NCBI GenBank assembly: GCA_950097015.1
Contig: CATNEN010000039.1
Coordinates: 11,254,001 to 11,318,000 of the forward strand
DNA from: Macrostomum hystrix
Lineage: Eukaryota > Platyhelminthes > Macrostomidae
DNA length: 64,000 nt
Reading direction: 5' to 3'
A model generated the notes under the pieces. The model was not told the origin of the DNA, did no database searches, and saw only the letters and a list, made by a program, of their open reading frames with translations. Positions 11,186-20,500 of the stretch are shown piece after piece. Made by a program: the position numbers and the translations under genes. Position 1 is the first letter of the stretch; the number at the start of each line of letters is the position of its first letter.

Positions 11186-14100
11186 ATGAGCGGCCAAATT
11201 TTATTGAACAGCGCAGGTTTGCACCTTCCGCTAGTTGAGCTCGCCAGCCAACCGAAGGCAGAGCGACAGCTGCAGCTCCGTCAACTGCGGGGCGAACGGC
11301 CGCCGCGTTGTCGTCTGGCCGCCCTGGACCCGGACAGTTCAGCGGCTCGCTGCTGGACAGCCGCCGTGTCCGCCGCGGTTCTCTACAACCTGTGGCTGCC
11401 GCTGTTTCGGCTGACCTTCGCCGAGGTCAACGCGAGAACGGCGGCTATCTGGCTGCCGCTCGACTACGCGGCCGACTGTTTGTACCTGGCCGACATCGGC
11501 GTATCGCTGCGCACCGGCTACTTGCAGGACGGCGTTCTGCAGCTCCGTCCAGCCAAGATGCGCGCCAACTACGTCAGCAGCGGCAGATTCTGCGCTGACT
11601 GCCTCAGCCTCCTCCCCCTGGACAGCCTGTACGTGCCATTCGGCTTCAACTCTGCACTACGGCTGCTCCGCCTGTGCAAGGTGGCTCATTGCTGTCATCT
11701 GCTCGTGTGTACATGCTCGCACAAGCTGTCTTGTACATTAATTAATTCTACTGCAAAACTAATTATAAGCCCTGAAAGCTCCCGAATCCGGCGCGTCCGA
11801 CACCTATTGTATCCTGCTTCATCTTCCCGTCTCATCTCTCCTCGTGCCGTCTATCCCGTGTCCCATCTCTCCCCTAACCCATATTTCTACTGTCAATGCG
11901 GCCCGCTGTCGTCTTTTACACCTATTTGTCAAGCTTCAACCAGCAGAATATGCATGGGCACTAGCATTTGCTGGGGTAGAAATTCGCCTTTGCGTTGCGT
12001 TAGAGTACATTTACTAGGCTACAGTTAGTGTACACATTCTGTAAGTTTTAACAAGGCTAATTCTGGGTCCGCTGTTCGCCCGCCGCAGGTGTACAAGGTG
12101 GCGCAGTTCCTGGACAGCCTGGAGCGACGCGCCAGCCACCCGAACGCCGTTCGCTTTGGAAAGCTGCTGCACCACCTGCTGCTGCTGATTCACTGCAATG
12201 CCTGCCTACTGCAGCTCTGGGGTGTGGACTGTTTGTTAGAAAACTCCAGGAATAACAGCCGAGTCGTCGGTGCCGAGTCGTCGGTGGCGGAGCGCTACCT
12301 GAGCAGCCTGTACTGGAGCAGCCAGGCCGTGTCGCTAATGTCCGACCTCCCCCGAAGGCGGGCACCGGCAGCTCCCAACGGGGCCGACTGCGTGTTCGCC
12401 GCGGCCCAGATCGTCCTGGGCCTGCTGGTGTTCGCCAGCGTTCTGGGCCACGTGGCGGCGATGGTGTCGGATGCCGGCCGGGCCAGCCGGGAGTTTCAGA
12501 GTGAGTGAGGGTATGCTGCTTGCCCTGTTAAAGTCTGGGTAGCAAATGACAAGAGGAAGTTATTCCCGTTTTGCCTTGACGTTCAAGCAGCTTACACTCT
12601 CGATTGTTCGTTGACTCTGTGTGGTCGAAGTTCGACGCGTTACCGCTATACCACACACTGCAGTACACAAGACTGTAATGGAAAAGATGCAAGCAAACGA
12701 TTTTCTTGGAATCTGACAGCTGTCAGAAAATGCTGATTAATTGGGACAGGCGATCGAGGATGGAATCTAGTTATGTTTTGAATGCGAGAGAAGAGAGTAT
12801 ATTATTCTACACTGCAGTGCATTCCTCTGTCGATTCAGAAGGTATATAGTTCATCCTTGCAAGGCCGTAACCATTACCCCATAGAACTGATAAGACAGGC
12901 CCCATTAATCTCGATATCATCTTCGCAAAAAAGTAAAAAATTACAATTAAAAAACAAGCCAATTCGATGTGAACTGGTCAATTGCTATATAGACATATAC
13001 GCTCGTACTAGACCCGACGAAAATTGATTTTTATCGAGGCCTACGGGCGAATAATGGGGCTTGTACAGTGCTACAATGGTACACATTCACCATTGTGACT
13101 ATTCAATGAGGGACTCCGGATCAGGCTATACTAGCGTTTTTTATTAACTCGACTTTGCATCAAATTTATAACTCTGAAGTCATGGCGGGCTTCGAAATTT
13201 CCACTTTCTGCAAGGTCAAGTAGTGTTAGTAGATCTTATAGGACAGGAGGTCAAGTAGTGCCAGTAGATCTTATAGGACAGGAGGTCAAGTAGTGCCAGT
13301 AGATCTTATAGGACAGGAGGTCAAGTAGTGCCAGTAGATCTTATAGGACAGGAGGTCAAGTAGTGCCAGTAGATCTTATAGGACAGGAGGTCAAGTAGTG
13401 CCAGTAGATCTTATAGGACAGGAGGTCAAGTAGTGCCAGTAGATCTTATAGGACAGGAGGTCAAGTTGAACCAGTAGATCTTATAGGACAGGCAGTCAAG
13501 TTGAACCAGTAGATCTTATAGGACAGGAGGTCAAGTAGTGCCAGTAGATCTTATAAGACAGGTCAAGTTGAACCAGTAGATATTATAGGACAGGAGGTCA
13601 AGTAGTGCCAGTAGATCTTAGACAGGAGTTCAAGAGGTGTCAGTAGATCTTATAAGACAGGAGGTCAAGTTGAACCAGTAGATCTTAGACAGGAGTTCAA
13701 GAAGTGTCAGTAGATCTCATCAGATAGGAAGTAATGTAGCGTCAGTTGAAAAGTCAAGGAGTCGAGTAGTGTGTCGAGTTCTCACTAAATGTTCGTTAAA
13801 TGAAGTCTGCATGGGGAGAGTTGTGCTTTGACGGTATAATCGTAACAAGTTGCTATTGTTATGCCAACAATGCTTGCTTTCTGTTTCTCTCGACTCTCTC
13901 AGTATTTCGAAGCCAAATGGAATACTTATTGCTATCGAAGCTTCAGAAATCGATCAACTCGCGCCGTCTTTAATAATCGGCCTCTGCACCAATTCCCTTC
14001 TGAATCGATCTGCATAAGCAAATATTTAACATTTCATGCCGGCGGGCAAATAGAGAAAATATCTCGTGGGGTAGGACACGAACGTTAAGGATTATTGGCA

Positions 14101-17100
14101 TTCTTTGCACCAGTACTCGTTCTCACAACGCCTCTGCATCTGGCTTTTTGAATTTAGGCCAGGCGCTTTCATAATCTTCGACCAGGCTATAGAAGCAGGT
14201 CAAGTAGAGAGTGTACGCTTTTGAGCCAGATCGTGACTAAAAAATGAAATCTGCAATCCTAAAAATATATCGAGGGTTACTCCTTCACAGCAATTTTTAC
14301 GCTCGTAGCAGTCGTTTATTCACAAAAATTGGAAAAAATCTTAATATTAGAATCTAGGAAAGATTCAGCTAAATGATGGCAGCATGATGGAAAGGAGCTT
14401 TCTCGACGCGTCTGCGGAGGCGAGCTCAGGGACCATAGTACTTTTACTAGAGTAGCCTATAGTGCAGCGAGTCCCAGCGTCGGACGTCGTTTTGTCCTTT
14501 AGAAAGTGGACTTAACGCTGCATTGCCTCAGTTCACCCAGCTGTTAAATTGGTACCAGGATTAGCTGGGGTAATTTAGGGTGGGGTTGGCGTGCCTCCAC
14601 TCAGGTGCAATCAAGTACTAATAACTGATTAATTTATTTAACATGCCAGAATCATAAGCTGGCATGTTGAAACTTTGGCACCAAGCATCAGAGCGATTTC
14701 CCTTGCCCCGACCTAGGTCGCTTGGACAGCGTCAAGACCTACATGTCCGACCATCGCGTTCCGAGGCGGCTTCAGCGTCGAGTGATTCGCTGGTTCGACT
14801 ACCTGTGGCAGCACACCGGAGTTCATGACTGCGACGAGGCCTCGGCGCTGGCCCTACTGCCGGACCGGCTGAAGGCGGAGCTGGCCATCCAGGCGCACCT
14901 GGACACGCTGAAGCGGATAGAGATGTTTCGCAACACCGAGGAGGGCTTCCTGACTGACCTGGTGCTGCGCCTGCGCCCAGTGCTGTTCTCGCCTGGAGAT
15001 TTCGTATGCAGGAAGGGTGAGATCCTTTTGGCAGACTTTGCGAGTTCGCAGCCATTGCGTAGCGCCTTCATTCAAGCAGAGCAGACCCGTTCAGTCCATG
15101 GACTGGGCAGATAGGCGCAACAACTGCCTACATACTTACCCCAGCTAACGGGTTTGCCTCTCGCACCAATGTCCCTGAACTCGATTCCGCGGCGAGGCCA
15201 CATTTATTAGGGGCACAGCCGCGGAGTGAAGGCTTGGCGGCTTGTCGTGCAATTTACACTCTTAGGGCCAACCTCCACGGCACAGTGAAAGTGTACACTG
15301 ACTGACGATGAGAAAGTCAGGGCAGTTGTACACACCTGTGTGAGCATGTGTGCTCAGGAGTCACCTGAATGGGCAGAATTGCTTCCTTGCTGGCTGCGGG
15401 TCTATTGTCACCAAATTACCGCAGCTAATGGTGGTATTAATTCTACAGCTAGACAATTTCACTCTTCTGAACAATCCTGATCGCTAGGTGAGGTGGGCAA
15501 GCACATGTACATCGTCAGCCGCGGCAGGCTGCAGGTGGTGGAGTCCGACCCCGCAGAGGTTGGCTGCAGCAGAACCCTGGCCACTCTACAGCCGGGCTCC
15601 TACTTCGGCGAGATCTCCGTGCTCAACATGGGCCGCATGGGCAACAGACGGACGGCCTCGGTCAGGTCGGTGGGCTATTCGCACCTTTTCTGCCTGGCCA
15701 GGGCGGACCTGTGGGAGGTGCTGAAGGACCACCCGACAGCGCGGGTCAAGCTGGAGGCAATCGCGGTCAGGCGACTGAAAGCATTCGAGAGAAGGCAGTT
15801 TAACGACGGTGAGATTAGTCGGCGATGGTTATGCTGATGCTTAAGGCTTAACTCAAAATACGCGTCACAGAGAGCTTCCAAGAAAAATCAATAACAAAAG
15901 CCAATACATCTTACTTCATGGGATTCGAAACAGGATATTGCATTCTGGGAGGCTGACAAAATGTTTTCAAGAGTCTGCAAACACACAGGCTTCTGTTGGT
16001 CGATATTGCAATCAAACGACTTTGAAGCTCTCTCACTATTTTTTAGCTTCCAACCAAGGTTCCTCCTTGAAGGAAAGAGATGAGACAGGGGAGAGATGAG
16101 ACAGGGGAGAGATGAGACAGGGGAGAGATGAGACAGGGGAGAGATGAGACAGGGGACAGATGAGACAGGGGAGAGATGAGACAGGGGAGAGATGAGACAG
16201 GGGAGAGATGAGACAGGGGAGAGATGAGACAGGGGAGATATGAGACAGCGGAGAGATGAGACAGCGGAGAGATGAGACAGCGGAGAGATGAGACAGGAGA
16301 TAGACGAAACAGGGTAGAGATGAGATACGGGAGAGATGAAACAAGGGTGAGATGAGATACGGGAGAGATGAAACAAGGGTGAGATGAGATACGGGAGAGA
16401 AGAGACAGTAGAGATATGAGACAGGGGAGAGATGAAACAGCGGAGAGATGAGACAGGGGAGAGATGAGACAGGGGAGAGATGAGACAGGGGAGAGATGAA
16501 ACAGCGGAGAGATGAGACAGGGGAGAGATGAAACACAGTGGAGAGATGAGACAGGGGAGAGATGAGACAGGGGAGAGATGAGACAGGGGAAAGATGAGAC
16601 AGGGGAGAGATGAGACAGGGGAGAGATGAAACAGCAGAGAGATGTGACAGGGGAGAGATGAGACAGGGGAGAGATGAGACAGGGGAGATATGAGACAGGG
16701 GAGAGATGAAACAGCGGAGAGATGAGACAGCGGAGAGATGAGACAGGGGAGAGATGAGACAGGAGATAGACGAAACAGGGTAGAGATGACATACGGGAGA
16801 GATGAAACACGGGTGAGATGAGATACGGGAGAGATGAGATTCGGGAGAGATGAGACACAGGAGAGATGAGATACGGGAGAGATGAGACAGTGGAGAGATA
16901 AGACAGGGAGAGATGAGACACGGGAGGGATGTGACATTGAAGAGATGAGATAGGGGAGAAATGAGTCAGGTGGAGATCAGACAGGGGAAAGATGAGGCAC
17001 GCGAGAGATAAGGAAAGATGATGAAGGGGAGGGATGAGACAAGCCCGAGAGATAAGACAAGGGAGAGGTGGGGCAAATTTAGGCTGTTCGGCTCCTCATT

Positions 17101-17356
17101 CCGAGCCAGACCAACCGTGTAACACAGAGATGCAGGAATATTGAGGCTTTAAGATATAACTGGCAGTTCTTAATCCGCTTTAAGCTCGGAACCCATTGCA
17201 GCCGTGAGAAGCCGCAGCCTGAGCACACCCGGCCTTGTCCAGGCGTCAGCGCTGACTCCGTTGCTGCTGAGCGGCAGCTGCCGCGGTCGCGACGTCACCA
17301 AATGCCAACAGAATCGAAGCCAACGCCACAGAGAACAGCAGCCTCGAGGAATCTAG
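11186..17356 (+). CDS. Cyclic nucleotide-gated channel alpha-like subunit with divergent pore
   Basis: Exons: 11186-11680, 12089-12500, 14717-15016, 15488-15808 and a probable last exon 17202-17356. Together they give 561 whole codons (560 residues). Exon 1 encodes S1-S3 and part of S4. Exon 2 completes S4, S5 ('HHLLLLIHCNACLLQLWG'), the pore and S6. Exon 3 holds the C-linker ('RVIRWFDYLW', 'LPDRLKAELAI', 'HLDTLKRI'). Exon 4 holds the cyclic-nucleotide-binding cassette with 'YFGEISVLN' and 'GNRRTA', so cAMP/cGMP binding looks intact. The pore reads YWSSQAVSLMSDLP where CNGA subunits carry a TTIGE filter: the Gly is Ser and the Glu is Asp. The start is the ATG at 11186; one at 11114 is also in frame. 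The last exon rests only on phase and an open frame, and no leucine-zipper region is recognisable. The downstream neighbour converges on it. Confidence 0.85.
11768..11910 (-). mobile_element. Second copy of the hAT-like element flanks with a minimal array
   Basis: In inverted orientation this repeats the subterminal blocks of the 6230-7681 element. A 'gaaagctcccgaatccgg' block and 'gtatcctg' lie on the left, and 'tactgtcaatgcggcccg' lies on the right. Only about 50 bases of the 16-base repeat (11826-11878) lie between them, against 1.25 kb in the other copy. It lies in channel intron 1. Terminal repeats are not visible. Confidence 0.65.
13213..13735. repeat. Minisatellite, 35-bp unit, channel intron 2
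   Basis: About 15 copies of a 35-base unit with 'ggtcaagtagtgccagtag' and 'atcttataggacagga'. The left copies are nearly identical and the right ones are diverged and shortened. Confidence 0.95.
14485..14605 (+). mobile_element. SINE family B, head-truncated copy
   Basis: This matches the body of the full copy at 21983: 'cctttag', 'acttaacgctgcattgcctc', 'agttcacccagctgttaaat', then the 'ggtggggttggcgt' end. The tRNA-like head is missing. Confidence 0.75.
15086..15425 (+). mobile_element. SINE A copy joined to an inverted SINE B tail
   Basis: Positions 15086-15147 are the tail of family B on the minus strand, with the palindrome CAGTCCATGGACTG and 'accccagctaa'. Family A follows on the plus strand from 'tttgcctctcgcac' to 'ccgcag'. 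The nested arrangement sits in channel intron 3. Confidence 0.75.
16075..17070. repeat. 16-bp minisatellite, channel intron 4
   Basis: About 60 copies of the unit 'gagatgagacagggga', the same family as the core of the element at 6230-7681. No terminal inverted repeats are visible around it. Three minus-strand frames stay open because the unit lacks stops in every phase. Confidence 0.9.
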
Positions 17357-17466
17357 TTTATTCTGAACAATCATGTCCTAACCGAGCTACTGTCAGTAGA
17401 AAATACAAAACGTTAGAAAACAGTTTGACTGACTAGTTAAAAGCAAAAAGATTACGTTTTGTATGT

Positions 17467-17472
17467 TTTATT
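17467..17472 (-). other. Polyadenylation signal for the FANCA-like gene
   Basis: AATAAA on the minus strand, about 37 bases after the stop codon at 17509-17511. Confidence 0.65.
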
Positions 17473-17508
17473 TGAGCAGTGCTTGGTGCCGAGAGCAATA
17501 CTGCAGTC

Positions 17509-20500
17509 CTACTCAAAGTCCATCGCCTGCTCGTCGTCCAGCCCGCTGAGCAGTAGGTCCCGCTCGCGCTGACAGGCGGCGACGTACTGTACATAGGCCT
17601 GCTCCGGCACTTTGCCCATGGAGCGCAGTTCAACAGCCAGCCGGTGCCTGGCGTCCGGCGGTTCTGGAAGCAACCGGGGCCGCAGCAGGGCCGGCAGGAA
17701 GGCACCGACGAAGTGAGCTCGGCGCAGCAGGGCCAGCTCGGTGACGAAGGTCGGCACTCGGCCGGAGTCGGCGAACTGGCGAGCCGCTCGCTCCACATCG
17801 GCCAAGGCCTGCTCAGCGGCCGGCGACGCCTCGGTGGCGGCCTCCGAGGGCTGCGGGAATCGTCATGCAGTACCCAAACTGATCCTCTTTGGCGTTACAG
17901 CCCTAACAACCAGCTGCCGAGAATACTTGACACTTCAATCGCATGGTACAGTGTAGGTGCTCACCGCAATGACCCGAACCCTAGCCCTAGCCGCTTGAGC
18001 ATACGGGTCGAACAGCTCGCGAATGGAGAAGTGAGCAGAGGCGGGCGGGTGATTGATCTGGGCCAGCAGCGCCTGGGCTGACGTGTCGAACTCAAGGCTG
18101 GCAAAGTACACGCTTAGCAGCAAGCCGAGGGACTTCTTTGATCTGGATAAAAAATTCAATTTGTTGATCTGCAACTGCTGCGACTGTTCCATTGTCGACT
18201 GCAATACAGGGATTTAGGAAACTTTTCCCAATAATATGAGGATATGGGAGAATGTTCCCAATAATTTGATGACCTGGGAGAATGTTCTAAATAATCTGAG
18301 GATCTGGGAGAAAGTGCTCAATAATCTGAGGCTCTGGGAGAATGTGCTCAATAATCTGAGGCTCTGGGAGAATGTGCTCAATAATCTGAGGCTCTGGGAG
18401 AATGTGCTCAATAATCTGAGGCTCTGGGAGAATGTGCTCAATAATCTGAGGATCTGGGAGAAAGTGCTCAATAATCTGAGGCTCTGGGAGAATGTGCTCA
18501 ATAATCTGAGGGTCTGGGAGAAAGTGCTCAATAATCTGAGGCTCTGGGAGAATGTTCTCAATAATCCGAGGATCTGGGAGAATGTTCCCAATAATTTAAA
18601 GATCTGGGAGAATGTGCTCAATAATGTATGGGAGAATGTTCCCTATTATCTGAGGATCTGGGAGAATGTGCTCAATAATCTGAGGATCTGGAAGAATGTT
18701 CTCTATAATCTTGTACTCCGGTAGAATGTCCACGTGTCTGCGGCGCCCATATTGTCAGGGGACTTCTCACCTAATGGGGCAGACATCGCGGCTAAACTGC
18801 CTGCTCAGCCAGTCGCCGTAGCCGCTTAGTTGAAGACGCCGGCAGTTGAGATCTGCTGAACAGGCCGCCGTCTGCCTGGCCAGCGCGATGGCTCCAAACA
18901 GACGGGCCTGGCTGTGCCTCTCGAAGGCCGACTGCAGCAGTTGGCAGGTTTGGTCTGCGGGCCAAAAATGGGCTTCGGCCATAGACTAAATATCCAACTC
19001 AGGCACCAAGGCCTATGGGCTTGAATCTGAACTGAACTCACTTTTGATGAAGTCTCGAAACCACTGGAAGGCGGTGAGGCCGGCAGAAACCAGCTGCAGG
19101 CTGATCTTGTTGACTCCAGCCGCGTTTTCCAGCTCCGCCGATGGCAGAGCCTCAGTCAGGGCCTGCTGGATGTCGTCTGGGTGCACCACTGCCAAAATCT
19201 GCGGGATATTCACAGGGGAGAGATGAGACACAGGAGAGATGAGACGCGGGAGAGATGAGACAGGGGAGAGATGAGAGTCGAGACACGGGAGAGATGAGAC
19301 ACGGGAGAGATGAGACAGATGAGATATGAGACAGTGAAGAGATGAGACAGTTGAGAGATGAGATACGGGAGAGATGAGACAAGGGTGAGATGAGACAAGG
19401 GAGAGATGAGACAGAGGAGATATGAGACAGTGAAGAGATGAGACAGTTGAGAGATGAGATACGGGAGAGATGAGACAAGGGTGAGATGAGACAAGGGAGA
19501 GATGAGACAAGGGAGAGATGAGACAAGGGAGAGATGAGACACGGGAGAGATGAGAAACGGGAGAGATAAGACACGGGAGAGATGAGACACGGGAGAGATG
19601 AAACACGGGTGAGTTGAGACAAGGGAGAGATGAGACAAGGGGGAGATGAGATTCAGGAGAGATGAGACAGTGGAAAGATGAGACAGTGGAGAGATGAAAC
19701 ACGGGGGAGATGAGACAGTGGAGAGATGAGATACGGGAGCGATGAGACACGGGTGAGATGAGACAAGGGAGAGATGAGACAGTGGAGAGATGGGACACGC
19801 GGATGAAGGATTATGAGAGAAGGATTACTAGCAGTTGAAGAACCGGAAACTGCACATTTTAGGTGCGATTTACCGAAAAAATATACTACGGAGATTTTAT
19901 ATTTCTGCACTAATTTAGTGACTGTGTTTCACTGGAGGCGAATCAAAGCCAAATCTATGATATTACTTGTAGTTTCCTTATTTATAGCTTCATAGATTTA
20001 TTTCAGACAAACATTGATTTCATATTTAGCTATTTCCTTTGCATGAAATTCCTGAGCCTAAAAATGTTTTAAGCTCCTGAAATAAAAAGCCACTCGAAAA
20101 CTTATTTTTCGTTTTCTCCATTGCCTGATCAGTCCATGGACAGGATAAACGCCAACCCCACCCTCAATTACACACAGCTAATGCTGGTAACCATTTAACA
20201 GGGTGAACTAAAGTAATCCATTGTTAAGCGTCTTGCTAAGGAACACAAATTGTTCCAGTGGAACCCCCGACCTTCAAGTCGTGAGTCTGACGCTCTAACC
20301 ACTAGGCTACAACCTCCCATTCAAAATTGATTTGATTGGACTGTATTTTTGGCAAAAACCGGCCGTCTCAACTCTTTCTAAGAAACGTAGCGGAGGCGGC
20401 AAGGAGGCACCAGGCAGCTCACCAGGCCATTGACTTGTCGCCAAATAGGATTCATTTTGCCGTAACTCCAGTTGTCAATATGGGCAAAGACACGGTAGCA

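Noticed and set aside
13213-13735. Regular repeats that might suggest a CRISPR array
   Set aside because: Units are contiguous with no unique spacers, and the DNA is eukaryotic.
15888-16937. Minus-strand open frame of 349 codons
   Set aside because: It is the same 16-base minisatellite read through in the channel intron.
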